Shown here: positions 1 to 7,813 of the stretch, in pieces
Layout of the letters: the number at the start of each line of letters is the position of its first letter
How positions within the stretch are numbered: position 1 is the first letter of the stretch
Assembly: GCA_035575715.1 (NCBI GenBank)
Contig: DATLXN010000051.1
Coordinates: forward strand, 14,157-78,156
Reading direction: 5' to 3'
Length of the DNA: 64,000 nt
Source of the DNA: JACCSI01 sp035575715
GTDB taxonomy: Bacteria > Acidobacteriota > Vicinamibacteria > Vicinamibacterales > UBA2999
Made by a program: the position numbers and the translations under genes
The notes under the pieces: generated by a model
Databases searched by the model: none
The model's input: only the letters and a program-made list of their open reading frames with translations
Told to the model about the DNA's origin: nothing

Positions 1-36
1 ATTAGGGATTAGGGATCAGGGATTAGGGATCAGACA
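1..36. repeat. Heptamer tandem array, TTAGGGA/TCAGGGA type
   Basis: The window opens inside about five heptamer units alternating TTAGGGA and TCAGGGA. The same GGGATCA unit recurs at 5033-5067, 7528-7549 and 56873-56899. The array ends just before the start of the first gene. Its left end lies outside the window. Confidence 0.85.
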
Positions 37-40
37 TGGC

Positions 41-652
41 ATGATCGCGAACGTGATGGCAGGCGCGCTCCTCTTGGCGGTTGTGATTGCGGCTGGTGCT
101 GCACTGTCGGCGCTCAACGTCGACGTGACGCCACAGGACGTCGATCGCGCGTTGACTATTGCCCGCAGCATGGACCGGGACCGGGCGCGGTTCCACGCAC
201 CGTATATCAAAACGCTCAGCGCCCCGGAGGTCGAGACCGTCGAGGTGATCAGCGAGTTTCGGCGCTACGTGTTAACGGCCGAGGATCGCGGCCGTAAGGG
301 CGATCGCATGTTTGGCTACAGCGTGACCCTGGCGCAGCAGGCGCTTGGTCCGTGGAAGAATCGGCTGGCGATCGTCGCGCGATTGCGGTTCCATCCGCAG
401 AACAATTACGTGACGGCGCCGCCGGCGGAGATCGGTCTGGACGGCTACGAGCAGGCGCGGGTCGGTGTGCTCAATGAGCCGGTGATGGCGTTTCCATCCG
501 GACAGCCGGGTGAGCGGATTGCGGTGCTGGGCGCGGTGGTCGAATCGGTGTGGGAGGCCATTCCGCTCGGGCAAGGGGTGCGCGAGTTCGTCATCCGATT
601 GCACGGACGAGAACTCGCGCGCGTGTCGTTCGATCTCAGCCAACTCGAGTGA
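41..652 (+). CDS. Secreted or membrane-anchored hypothetical protein
   Basis: This is a 203-residue protein that I do not assign to a family. Residues about 4-25 form one hydrophobic helix rich in Ala, Val and Leu, consistent with an uncleaved anchor or a signal peptide. The rest is a soluble domain of mixed strands and helices with no recognised catalytic motif. ATG 41 and in-frame ATG 56 are both possible starts, and neither has a clear Shine-Dalgarno sequence. The gene sits directly behind a GGGATCA heptamer array and is convergent with the PEGA gene, whose stop is only a few bases away. Confidence 0.6.
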   Translation: MIANVMAGALLLAVVIAAGAALSALNVDVTPQDVDRALTIARSMDRDRARFHAPYIKTLSAPEVETVEVISEFRRYVLTAEDRGRKGDRMFGYSVTLAQQALGPWKNRLAIVARLRFHPQNNYVTAPPAEIGLDGYEQARVGVLNEPVMAFPSGQPGERIAVLGAVVESVWEAIPLGQGVREFVIRLHGRELARVSFDLSQLE

Positions 653-658
653 GCCGCG

Positions 659-1315
659 TTAGGGGCTGCGTGTCAGGCTCACGTTGAGTGATCGCTGTTC
701 ACCAGGGCGCACTTCAACGGTGGTTGAAAACGACTGATAGCCGTCCTTCTGCACCTCAACGCGATGCGGCCCCGGTGTCACTTGAATCTCCAGCGGACCG
801 TCGGCGACCGACCCCTGCCACCGCTCACCATCGATCAGCACCGCGGCATCCCGCGGCTGCACACGAATCGCCAGGACGGCAGCGCTGCCCCGTGGCGGCG
901 GCGGTCCGCCGCGTCGTGGGGACGGGCCGCCGGATACGTTCGTCGCTCGCGGTGTCGGCCGCGGCGCTGCGGCTTCGCCGCTGGCCAGCGGCTGCATGAC
1001 ATGGCGAAGCCGGTAGACCTCGCCGGGTTGAAAAAAGATCATTTCGGTGATGGTCCGGTGCCCATCGAGATAGAACTCGACGACGTGTTCGCCGGGCGCC
1101 AGGCGGAGCCGCTGCGTCAAACCATCGAAGTCGTCAACGTTGCCCGCGAGATAGCCGTCAACGTAGACCTCGGTCTGCGGCGGGCTGACCTGAAGGCGCG
1201 CCGAACTATCGCTCCGGTACCACCGCCACGGCTGCGCGTCGGCCGCAACCGGTGAGCCGGGCATCACGACGATGCACACCACCGCACCTATCAATACGCG
1301 TTTCGTCCAATCCAC
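659..1315 (-). CDS. Secreted protein with two PEGA domains
   Basis: I start this gene at the GTG at 1315 because GGAGG lies just upstream, although the frame is open further up to 1444. That gives 218 residues. Residues 1-28 are a signal peptide ending near AADA. Two PEGA-type modules follow, at about 38-107 (with the VYVDGYLAG turn) and 147-215 (with VLIDGERWQG), joined by a Pro/Gly/Arg-rich linker. PEGA domains are short beta-sandwich repeats of the cell envelope with no enzymatic activity. The role here is probably structural or ligand-binding in the periplasm. Confidence 0.75.
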   Translation of the reverse strand: MDWTKRVLIGAVVCIVVMPGSPVAADAQPWRWYRSDSSARLQVSPPQTEVYVDGYLAGNVDDFDGLTQRLRLAPGEHVVEFYLDGHRTITEMIFFQPGEVYRLRHVMQPLASGEAAAPRPTPRATNVSGGPSPRRGGPPPPRGSAAVLAIRVQPRDAAVLIDGERWQGSVADGPLEIQVTPGPHRVEVQKDGYQSFSTTVEVRPGEQRSLNVSLTRSP

Positions 1316-1582
1316 GGGGAACCTCCGACACGCTGGCGGGGGGCACAGAGCAAGGAGAGGGCCAACGCGTGGATAGGACGGTGCGGGGCGCCCAAGTGCG
1401 AAGAGGGGTGCAGGGTCCGGCCGTGTGTCGCCGGAAGGGGCCACCAGCGTCGTCGTCCGAGGACGGCAAACGATCTTGCTGGTGACGGGCGATCCACGAG
1501 GCGCCCCGTACTATTCCGCGAGGATAGACACGTGAGTAGATCGTCAGAGCAATAGATCAGCAGATCAGCAGATCCAAATGCG
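1316..1582. other. Intergenic gap with a short octamer repeat
   Basis: No convincing gene is seen in this 267-base gap. It holds the Shine-Dalgarno site of the PEGA gene at its left edge and, near 1554-1575, about two and a half copies of the octamer AGATCAGC just downstream of the pdxH stop. Confidence 0.5.
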
Positions 1583-2215
1583 TCATGGCGCGATGCGCAT
1601 CTTCCCCCACGCGCCATCGGCGTTGCGGGTGTAGAGGATGCGATCGTGGAGGCGGCCCGGCCGGCCCTGCCAGAACTCGATGCGCTCGGCGGCGACGTGA
1701 AACCCGCCCCAATCGGGTGGACAGGGCACGACCTGGTTTTCAAATCGCCGTTTGACCTCGGCGTAATTGCGCTCCAGCGACTCGCGGTCGAGCAGCGCCG
1801 CGCTCTGTGGGGCGGCCCATGCGGCCCATTGGCTATCGATCGGTCGTGAGGCGAAGTAGGCTGCTGACGCCTCGCGCGAGACCCGTGTCACTGCGCCAGA
1901 CACGCGGACCTGGCGTTCAAGCTCCGCCCAGAAGAAAAGCAGGCTGGCACGCGGGTTCTCGGTGAGGTCGCGACCCTTCGGGCTGGTGTAGTGCGTAAAA
2001 AAGATGAAGCCGCGATCGTCGACTTCCTTCAACAGCACGGTGCGCACCGACGGTTCGCCCGATGCAGAGGCGGTAGCCACGCTCATCGCATTGGCGTCGA
2101 CCAGGTTGGCGTCGAGCGCGTCGGCAAACCACGCCTTGAATTGCGTCATTGGCTCCCCGGCGGCTGCGGCATCCTCGAGTGATCGACTGGCGTATTCACG
2201 GCGCAGATCTTTCAT
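1583..2215 (-). CDS. pdxH: Pyridoxine/pyridoxamine 5'-phosphate oxidase
   Basis: PdxH oxidises PNP or PMP to pyridoxal 5'-phosphate with FMN and O2, the last step of vitamin B6 salvage. The 210-residue length is normal. Family landmarks are the N-terminal LRREY substrate segment, RTVLLKEVDDRGF and FFTHYTSPKGRDL (FMN site), the SWAAWAAPQS-like segment with SRPIDSQWAAWAAPQS, and the C-terminal WQGRPGRLHDR followed by a terminal RIAP. The start codon overlaps the stop of the upstream membrane-protein gene by one base (TAATG), so translational coupling is likely. Confidence 0.95.
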   Translation of the reverse strand: MKDLRREYASRSLEDAAAAGEPMTQFKAWFADALDANLVDANAMSVATASASGEPSVRTVLLKEVDDRGFIFFTHYTSPKGRDLTENPRASLLFFWAELERQVRVSGAVTRVSREASAAYFASRPIDSQWAAWAAPQSAALLDRESLERNYAEVKRRFENQVVPCPPDWGGFHVAAERIEFWQGRPGRLHDRILYTRNADGAWGKMRIAP

Positions 2216-5016
2216 TACTTCACCACCTCAATCCATGCACCCAGCTGGCGATCGTCGGTCGCAGCCGGGTCGAGTTGCGAGGGCACGAATGCCAGGTCCG
2301 TTGACAGCTCGAGAACCACCAGGCGCCGGCTGCCGACTGGAATCTCGATCACGTCCGGCAGCTTTGGCTGCAAGGTGACCGATTGTGCCCAGCCGAAGGT
2401 CGCGATGTGCAGGCGGTTGGTGATCGCGCCGCTGTGCACACGCAGCGTCAACGGGACCGCCGGATCGGTGCGCGCGATTGCGACGCGCGTTTTCCGCGCC
2501 CCCCAGACCCAGAAGCCGAGCACCTCTGGTGACGCGTTCACGTCGAAATAAAACACCGAGGCCTCACCTGACCGCGACGCCGCGAGGACCGTCGGCACTT
2601 TCGGCCGGCGCGTCGCGTCGACCACTGCGAGTGGCGTGAGTAAGATGCGGCCAGTCGCGCGCTCGAGTGCCGGAGAGCCGCGCAGGCCGACGAAGCTCAA
2701 GTCGACCGGCGCGTCGAATTCGGTGGACCATCGCTGGCCGGTACGGGGTGACACGCGCCAGGTGAGCCAGGCGTTCCCGGTGCGCCCCGCCTGCAACCCG
2801 AGACTCTCATCGTCTCGATCGCCATTCCATTCGACGTCGAGCCGGTAGCGGCCGGCGGGCAGCGAGAAGCGGCCGTTGTGGATCACCCGGATCGGCTGCG
2901 GCAGTGTGCGCTGGCCCGGCTCGACACCGAGCATGGCGCGCGCGGGCAAATCGGCGGCGTGCCGCCATCGCAGCGGCGCATACTCGATCGCCAACGGTCG
3001 TGCGGCCGCGTCGAAGTCATCGAGCAACGGCGTTCGCGCGCGCGCCTGCACGTCAAGCGTCGGCCACGCCGGTGAGACCGGTACCAGCGGGATCACCACT
3101 GCGGCGGCGAGTAATGAGGCCGAGATGACGCCGAGTGCCGTAGCCGACGCGACGCCTGGTAGGTGAGACCGCGCTCGGGAGAGGGCGACGGCGGCGAGCG
3201 CCGCGATCGCAAGCCACAGACCGACATGCATCAGCGCGGTCGGGGCTTCGTGGTAAATGAACGACGGCGCCACGGTCCACGCCGGCCAGCGTGGCGATAG
3301 ATATTCAAGCAGGCTCGACGTGCCGTCGCGCCCGTTGCTGATCAAGAAGCCTTCCTGTGCGAGAGCGAGAATGCCGGCCACGCCGATGCTGATCCACAGC
3401 AGCACGTGATGGGCGGCGCGGCGGGCGCTGCCAGCGGGGGCGGTCTTGAACGCGACGGCGATTGGCAGCGCCAGCAGGAGCAACCCCGAGACGAGCGGTC
3501 GCCCGGGCGACGCCGACCCGCCCCACCAGATTCGAAATGCGCCAACGGTCCCGAGCAGGGCGCCGAACACGACGGCAATCTCGAACGCGCGCCGCCGGAG
3601 GTCGCCGCCCTGACGCCACATCACCCACGACCCGGTTGCTGCAAGGATGTACACCGGGGCGTACGGCAACAGCCCGTACTCCTGATCGAATAACAGACCC
3701 GGCGCGCCGAAGATGAGATTCTTCAAATCGGTCTGCACCAGGTCGCCATACGGCGCTTGGGGCAGGGGAATGCCCCAGATGGCGTAGAAGAATCCAAACC
3801 ACGCGGCGAGCGAGGCGACGTAGGGCACCACCACCGCCGTCGCGGCGACAACGCGGGAGGCGTCCGTCCGTCGTGTGGAGCTGCGTCCGGGTGCGGCGGT
3901 GGCAATAGCGGGGCGGGCTGCAGTCAACGCGTGTGGGAACCAGATGCGTGCCAGTGCGACGACGACCAGCGCAGCCGACATCGGTGCGTACTTGGTACTC
4001 AGCCATGGCAGCGCCGCGCACGCCGCTCCGACTACCAGCCAGGCACCCACCGCCCCAGGCGACGCTGCGACACTGGCCGCGCGTGTGTATGCGAGCACGA
4101 CGGCAAGCGCCGCGGCGATCTCTGGATACACCGCGAATGAGTTGTAAAGAAACGGGGTGGTGAACACCACCGCCGCCCATGCGAAGGTGGCCGCGCCGAC
4201 CGCGTTGGTGATGCTCACCGTGGCGAGCCACATCAGCGCCGCGGCGAGTGCCGCCATGATCACGATCACCGCCACCACGCCACGGTAGCCACCGGCGGCA
4301 TAGACCGGCGCCATGATCACCGGCATTCCGATCGGATGAATCGAATAGATCTCACTGTCGGCGCCGCGCGTCAGGTAATGCGGGGCGAGCGCGATCCTGA
4401 AGTACTCGCGATAATCGCCGCGCGTGTGGTTGTTCTCGATCTTCAAGTCGCCGTCACGCCACAGGCTCTGCGCGATCACCAGGTAATGCGGTTCGTCGCC
4501 GGCCGGGTAGAGGACGGTGCGCGTGAAGGTGGCGGCGGCGCTGCCGCAGACAATCAGTGTCGCCAGCGCCAGCGCGACCGACACCCGGCGCAGCGACCAT
4601 CGCTGCACCCATTCGGCGCGGAGCAGACGCGCCTGCCACAACACCCACGCGAGCTGCATCAGGACGATCAGCCAGACCACTCCACGGAGCGGACCGGCGA
4701 GCATTTGGAGGACGGGCATCCGGTCTGCAAGGACCGGCAGATACGGCAGGATCAGGACGACCAACCCGAACAGCGGGAGTACCAACGGTCCCAGCGGCGG
4801 CCGGACCGCCGTCGCCGTCCCGCGTGGCACCGCGCGCCGGTCTAACCAGAGGAGGCCCAGGACGCCGATCGCCAAAAACGCGCCGAACGCAGGCCATGGC
4901 GGCAGCATCGCGACGCGAACGGCGTCGTTGCCAGTGCCGATCTGATCGAGCACCCCCCGCGAGAGATAGAGCGCAAGGCCCGTAATCAGCACCGCCACGG
5001 CGGGGGCAAATCGCAT
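2215..5016 (-). CDS. Large polytopic membrane protein, GT-C glycosyltransferase-like
   Basis: The protein has 933 residues, with many hydrophobic helices in roughly the first 650 and a soluble C-terminal domain of about 270 residues predicted to be beta-rich. The motif GDEPHYLVIAQSLWRDGD after the fifth or so helix resembles the acidic first-loop motif of GT-C (PMT/ArnT-like) enzymes, which use polyprenyl-linked sugars outside the membrane. Specific substrate and acceptor cannot be read from sequence. It is transcribed with pdxH, overlapping it by one base. Upstream lies the heptamer array that flanks a mobile element. Confidence 0.7.
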   Translation of the reverse strand: MRFAPAVAVLITGLALYLSRGVLDQIGTGNDAVRVAMLPPWPAFGAFLAIGVLGLLWLDRRAVPRGTATAVRPPLGPLVLPLFGLVVLILPYLPVLADRMPVLQMLAGPLRGVVWLIVLMQLAWVLWQARLLRAEWVQRWSLRRVSVALALATLIVCGSAAATFTRTVLYPAGDEPHYLVIAQSLWRDGDLKIENNHTRGDYREYFRIALAPHYLTRGADSEIYSIHPIGMPVIMAPVYAAGGYRGVVAVIVIMAALAAALMWLATVSITNAVGAATFAWAAVVFTTPFLYNSFAVYPEIAAALAVVLAYTRAASVAASPGAVGAWLVVGAACAALPWLSTKYAPMSAALVVVALARIWFPHALTAARPAIATAAPGRSSTRRTDASRVVAATAVVVPYVASLAAWFGFFYAIWGIPLPQAPYGDLVQTDLKNLIFGAPGLLFDQEYGLLPYAPVYILAATGSWVMWRQGGDLRRRAFEIAVVFGALLGTVGAFRIWWGGSASPGRPLVSGLLLLALPIAVAFKTAPAGSARRAAHHVLLWISIGVAGILALAQEGFLISNGRDGTSSLLEYLSPRWPAWTVAPSFIYHEAPTALMHVGLWLAIAALAAVALSRARSHLPGVASATALGVISASLLAAAVVIPLVPVSPAWPTLDVQARARTPLLDDFDAAARPLAIEYAPLRWRHAADLPARAMLGVEPGQRTLPQPIRVIHNGRFSLPAGRYRLDVEWNGDRDDESLGLQAGRTGNAWLTWRVSPRTGQRWSTEFDAPVDLSFVGLRGSPALERATGRILLTPLAVVDATRRPKVPTVLAASRSGEASVFYFDVNASPEVLGFWVWGARKTRVAIARTDPAVPLTLRVHSGAITNRLHIATFGWAQSVTLQPKLPDVIEIPVGSRRLVVLELSTDLAFVPSQLDPAATDDRQLGAWIEVVK

Positions 5017-5032
5017 CGGCAGACAGTTTATA

Positions 5033-5070
5033 GGGATCAGGGATCAGGGATCAGGGATCAGGGATCAGGG
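5033..5070. repeat. GGGATCA heptamer array, left of mobile element
   Basis: Five perfect GGGATCA units run from 5033 to 5067 and are followed by GGG. The array directly abuts the left inverted repeat of the element at 5071, and its continuation is found beyond the right inverted repeat at 7528. Confidence 0.9.
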
Positions 5071-5085
5071 GGCTTTGCCCATTAT

Positions 5086-6357
5086 CTACTCCAATACCTG
5101 CACTTGTTGGGCAGCCGGGAGAGTTTTTGGGCAACCCGCCGTCAACGCCGGAAACAGCGCGGTCGCGCCAGACTCGTGAATCTCGTGGATAACGCACACG
5201 ATGTTATGGCACAGCACCTTGAGCAGCAGTTCGTTGCGCTGAGCGACGGGCGTCTTGCTCCGGATGATCTCGCCAAACTTCCGCTTCATGGCGGAGAAGG
5301 TCGATTCGACGTTAGACCGCCGATGGTACGCCGTCAGGAACTCGTCACGGTTCAGCGAGAAGAAATGGAACGCCTTGTTCCAGAGCGACGACTTGCTATT
5401 GCCTTTGGCGTTGGCCGTAAACGCAACAAACGGAGTCGCGCCGATGGCGTCAATCGCTTCGATGTTCCGATGGCTGGCGTAGCCCTTGTCGGCGCTCAGG
5501 CGTTGCACGTCGAATCGCTCTGCCGTCTCTGCGGCCAGTCCGGGCAGCAGGGGCGAATCGTGGGTGTTGCGGTCAGTGACCTGTGCCGCCGCGACGACGT
5601 TGGTTTTGGTGCCCACGACAACGTGGAGCTTGAGGTAATCCCGCGAGAACTGGTCGTGCCCGTACTTCGCGCTGTAGTGGCGGTAGAAGGACTGAGTACC
5701 GAAGCCGGTCGAGTCAATCGCGAAGTCTGTTTCCAGCCCCTTGAGAGGCATCGCGGAACGGGTAATCAGTTCTTGCAGGATAGGTGTCAGAGACTCGCGG
5801 TCCAGCACGTTGAAAATCGAGTTGTAGTGAGGGGTCCGGTCGATCAGGCCGAGCGTGGTTGCTGTTCTCAGGTCAGTCATGAAGCGGCGACCGCTGACAG
5901 TGGAGTAGACCTTGAACGCGGCGGAGAAAATCATGTCCGCGAGCGGCAGGGACGGACGGCCCCGCTTCTGTTCGGGCGACGGCACGTCAGACACCAGATC
6001 GCGGAGCAGAGTACAGAACTGTTCCTTCTCGCTGGTCTGCGCCTTGTTATAGGCGGGCCAGTTCTGCGAATAGGTGACGCGAGCGGCGCGAGTTTCGATC
6101 ACAGTGCCGTCAGGTTTCGTTTCGCGGCGGAGAAAGAATTCGACGGCGAAGCCATGCTTGCAGGTCTGCCCTCGCAACTCGTAGTCGGGGCAGGAACACT
6201 GGAAGCCGTCCACGCCTTTGACGACGCGGTAGCGCCCATTGAGGCTTTGCGAGGGCACGAGCCATTCGCCTTCCCCTTTACGGGCGATAGGCGCGGTCGC
6301 TGCGATCTCAAGGCCGCGTTGGCGACGTGCGTCCGTGGCTTCGTTCAACATAGCCAC
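5086..6357 (-). CDS. DDE transposase with N-terminal SWIM zinc finger
   Basis: This is a 423-residue transposase of the IS4/IS5-like DDE superfamily. Residues about 40-75 form a SWIM finger (CSCPDY, then CKHGF), a DNA- or protein-binding module. The RNase-H-fold core follows, with likely catalytic acidic residues in DFAIDSTGFG, LSADKGYAS and RRSNVESTFSAMKRKFG. The start may be GTG 6357 or ATG 6351; neither has a clear ribosome-binding site. It is transcribed divergently from the RHH gene at 6438 across an operator-like region. The catalytic residues look intact, so activity is possible. Confidence 0.85.
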   Translation of the reverse strand: MAMLNEATDARRQRGLEIAATAPIARKGEGEWLVPSQSLNGRYRVVKGVDGFQCSCPDYELRGQTCKHGFAVEFFLRRETKPDGTVIETRAARVTYSQNWPAYNKAQTSEKEQFCTLLRDLVSDVPSPEQKRGRPSLPLADMIFSAAFKVYSTVSGRRFMTDLRTATTLGLIDRTPHYNSIFNVLDRESLTPILQELITRSAMPLKGLETDFAIDSTGFGTQSFYRHYSAKYGHDQFSRDYLKLHVVVGTKTNVVAAAQVTDRNTHDSPLLPGLAAETAERFDVQRLSADKGYASHRNIEAIDAIGATPFVAFTANAKGNSKSSLWNKAFHFFSLNRDEFLTAYHRRSNVESTFSAMKRKFGEIIRSKTPVAQRNELLLKVLCHNIVCVIHEIHESGATALFPALTAGCPKTLPAAQQVQVLE

Positions 6358-6358
6358 A

Positions 6359-6427
6359 TTGTAGCTACAAAGAAGCTACGTAGTCAACAGGTATTTTGTG
6401 GTTGCTTTGTGGCTACAAATAGGCTAC
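6359..6427. promoter_or_regulatory. Divergent control region with paired palindromic operators
   Basis: The A+T-rich gap between the transposase and RHH genes contains the perfect palindrome TTGTAGCTACAA at 6359-6370 and a near-copy TTGTGGCTACAA at 6407-6418. Each is part of a longer direct repeat (GCTACAAAGAAGCTAC at 6364-6379 and GCTACAAATAGGCTAC at 6412-6427) spaced 48 bases apart. Ribbon-helix-helix proteins commonly bind such paired short palindromes, so the adjacent small protein is the natural candidate ligand; that link is inference. Confidence 0.55.
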
Positions 6428-6437
6428 TTTATGCTCA

Positions 6438-6620
6438 ATGGCGAAAGCCCTTAAAAAGCGTCCAGCTAAAGTCATCAAAGGCGACGTGGTGCGAATGCGT
6501 GTCACGGCAGAGCAAAAGCTGGCCCTCACAGACGCGGCGGCGCGGGACGGCCTGGAGTTGTCGGCGTGGCTCCGGCAATTGGCCCTACGCGCAGCTGGAG
6601 CCTTGCAAGGGCCAAGATAG
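6438..6620 (+). CDS. Small ribbon-helix-helix/MobC-like DNA-binding protein
   Basis: This 60-residue protein has a lysine-rich N-terminus, a beta strand (GDVVRMRVTAEQK), and then two helices with ALTDAAARDGLELSAWLR. The pattern matches small RHH proteins and the core of MobC-type relaxosome accessory proteins. It probably binds DNA as a dimer, and the palindromes immediately upstream suggest autoregulation and control of the divergent transposase gene. No toxin partner is seen, so an antitoxin role is less likely. The family call rests on pattern only. Confidence 0.6.
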   Translation: MAKALKKRPAKVIKGDVVRMRVTAEQKLALTDAAARDGLELSAWLRQLALRAAGALQGPR

Positions 6621-6670
6621 TCGGGACAGAAACGCCTTCCGATCGGCGTCGATTCGTCCGATACTTAAGT

Positions 6671-6773
6671 TGGCGGCGGGGACAGGATTCGAACCTGCGG
6701 GGGTACTGGGCTACGACACTCTTCCCCCGTCCGATTTTGAGTCGGCTGCTTTAGACCACTCAGCCACCCCGCC
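6671..6773 (-). tRNA. Atypical class II tRNA, anticodon CAA, serine-like body
   Basis: Folding by eye gives a 7-bp acceptor stem (GGCGGGG with CCCCGCC), a 3-4 bp D stem, anticodon loop CTCAAAA (anticodon CAA, leucine UUG), a 5-bp T stem with loop TTCGAAT, discriminator G73 and an encoded CCA. G73 and the GCTGAGTGGTC D arm are serine-type; bacterial tRNA-Leu has A73. The variable region is 31 nt, with a GGGGG/CCCCC stem and a 20-nt loop, longer than usual for Ser or Leu. Base pair 27-43 is a G-A mismatch. It ends 4 bases after the stop of the coiled-coil gene and lies inside the mobile element. It may be a serine-accepting allo-type tRNA or a decaying gene. Confidence 0.7.
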
Positions 6774-6777
6774 GCTT

Positions 6778-7248
6778 TTACGACCCGTCCTCTCCTCCAA
6801 ACGTGTCGCCCGCGAGGTGTTCCACGTCTCGCTTGATTCGGCCCCGGCCACGCCGACGCGGCTTGGGCGGCGCATCCGCCTCCCAGAAGTAGGCCGCCTT
6901 CCCATCTATTTGGCTGGTGCGCGCGAAGCCCTGCGCTTCAAGTCTCTTGAGAATCGAGTGAACGCTGGCCATTGGATTAGCCATGTCAGCGAACGAGAAT
7001 CCAGCCTCTTCAAGCTTGAGCCGGACGGTCGTTGGATACTGCCCAGCCGGAGATACCATTTGGAGGGCTGTTTTAACCGCCTCTGTGAGGCCAGATTTAA
7101 CGTCAAGCTTGGGCTGATCCACGAGCGCAGAGAGCGCCGATACCGTCCGCTGCAGACGGAGAACTTCGGCTTCAAGGCGAAGAAGGTCCGTCTTTTTTGA
7201 GGCCAGTTCTCTACGTGCCGCCTCTAGCGCCGCAGCATAGGTATCCAT
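6778..7248 (-). CDS. Coiled-coil plus winged-helix-like hypothetical protein
   Basis: The protein has 156 residues from ATG 7248; the frame is also open to a TTG two codons earlier. Residues about 5-45 are a leucine-heptad coiled coil (ELASKKTDLLRLEAEVLRLQ). Residues about 60-125 look like a winged-helix domain, with TTVRLKLEEAGFSF, SVHSILKRLEAQGFA and a YFWEAD wing. The C-terminus is rich in Arg, Lys and Pro. It may be a DNA-binding regulator; no family is assigned. The tRNA-like gene follows directly on the same strand. Confidence 0.6.
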   Translation of the reverse strand: MDTYAAALEAARRELASKKTDLLRLEAEVLRLQRTVSALSALVDQPKLDVKSGLTEAVKTALQMVSPAGQYPTTVRLKLEEAGFSFADMANPMASVHSILKRLEAQGFARTSQIDGKAAYFWEADAPPKPRRRGRGRIKRDVEHLAGDTFGGEDGS

Positions 7249-7267
7249 CTGCAAGAGTGTAAATCAC

Positions 7268-7447
7268 ATGACTAAAAAAAGCCACAAATCAAATTTAGAC
7301 ACTTGGGACGGCGCTATTCGGGAGGCGAAGCGTCAGATTACGCTCGCGCGGCTTCGCGTCGAGCAGTTAGAGGGCGCTATTCGAATCATGAAGGGGCAGA
7401 AGCGGAACGGCGACCCCTTTCCTTCTGCGGGTGAAATCAGCGAATGA
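7268..7447 (+). CDS. 59-residue coiled-coil protein
   Basis: This short frame starts at ATG 7268 and ends with TGA at 7445-7447. It encodes a hydrophilic, helix-forming peptide with a conserved-looking arrangement: a Trp near the start, then AIREAKRQITLARLRVEQLE, and a PFPSAGE tail. Such small helical proteins are common in plasmids and elements but have no known function. Only 19 bases separate its start from that of the divergent coiled-coil gene, so promoter space is minimal. Its base composition is more A+T-rich than the host genes. Confidence 0.5.
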   Translation: MTKKSHKSNLDTWDGAIREAKRQITLARLRVEQLEGAIRIMKGQKRNGDPFPSAGEISE

Positions 7448-7527
7448 ATCAGCCACACGGTAGGAGGCGTGATTATTTTGGGCAGGATTCCGATTATTTG
7501 GGCAGGCGGGCTTTGATGGGCAAAGCC

Positions 7528-7549
7528 GGATCAGGGATCAGGGATCAGG
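7528..7549. repeat. GGATCAG heptamer array, right of mobile element
   Basis: Three heptamer units directly follow the right inverted repeat of the element, in the same orientation as the array at 5033-5067. The two pieces read as one array split by the insertion. Confidence 0.85.
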
Positions 7550-7685
7550 CAGTTGTGATATGTTCCCTTCAGTTATGCGTGTCATCGGCATCCTTGGACT
7601 GCTGGCCATTATTGGCGTCGGCCTTTTGGGGCCGGCGGCCACCAACGGATGATGCTGCGCTGACGACCGGAATTCGATTTCGACC

Positions 7686-7726
7686 AAGGGCCATCATCCA
7701 CTCGGGTGATGGCCCTTTCACTTTTG
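7686..7726 (+). terminator. Strong intrinsic terminator
   Basis: AAGGGCCATCA (7686-7696) and TGATGGCCCTT (7707-7717) form a perfect 11-bp stem with a 10-base loop, followed by the T-rich run TTTCACTTTT. It would end transcription coming from the mobile element or from the short hydrophobic frame at 7560-7652. The symmetric stem could also act on the minus strand. Confidence 0.75.
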
Positions 7727-7776
7727 ACCGACGACCGACGACCGACGACCGACGACCCGACCGACGACCGACGACC
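7726..7776. repeat. GACCGAC heptamer array
   Basis: About six units of GACCGAC, with one short interruption, directly follow the terminator hairpin. The unit is related to the CGACTGA and CGACCGA units at 42424-42480 and 44407-44440. Confidence 0.85.
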
Positions 7777-7813
7777 CCCAGGCGACCGACCGATAGAGAA
7801 AGACAGGCACACC

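Larger units (their letters stand above)
5071..7527. mobile_element. Probable transposon with 12-bp inverted ends and passenger genes
   Basis: GGCTTTGCCCAT at 5071-5082 and its exact reverse complement at 7516-7527 bound a 2457-base segment. GGGATCA heptamers sit immediately outside both ends, as expected if the element inserted into one array. Both ends also hold two subterminal TTGGGCA motifs (5107, 5126; and near 7479, 7499). Inside are a SWIM/DDE transposase, an RHH gene, a tRNA-like gene and two small genes. The segment from about 6358 to 7450 is visibly less G+C-rich than the surroundings. Target duplication cannot be defined because the target is repetitive. The ends are inference. Confidence 0.6.

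Noticed and set aside
6671..6773. Selenocysteine tRNA
   Set aside because: The length and G73 fit, but the anticodon loop gives CAA, not TCA, and the D stem is short rather than the 6-bp tRNA-Sec form.
5104..7200. 698-codon plus-strand open frame across the transposase and tRNA
   Set aside because: It is the antisense of the transposase and runs through the tRNA and the opposite-strand gene; its sequence lacks protein-family features.
7560..7652. 30-codon hydrophobic frame starting at ATG 7560
   Set aside because: It looks like a small membrane peptide but has no clear ribosome-binding site and is too short to support; kept only as context for the terminator at 7686.
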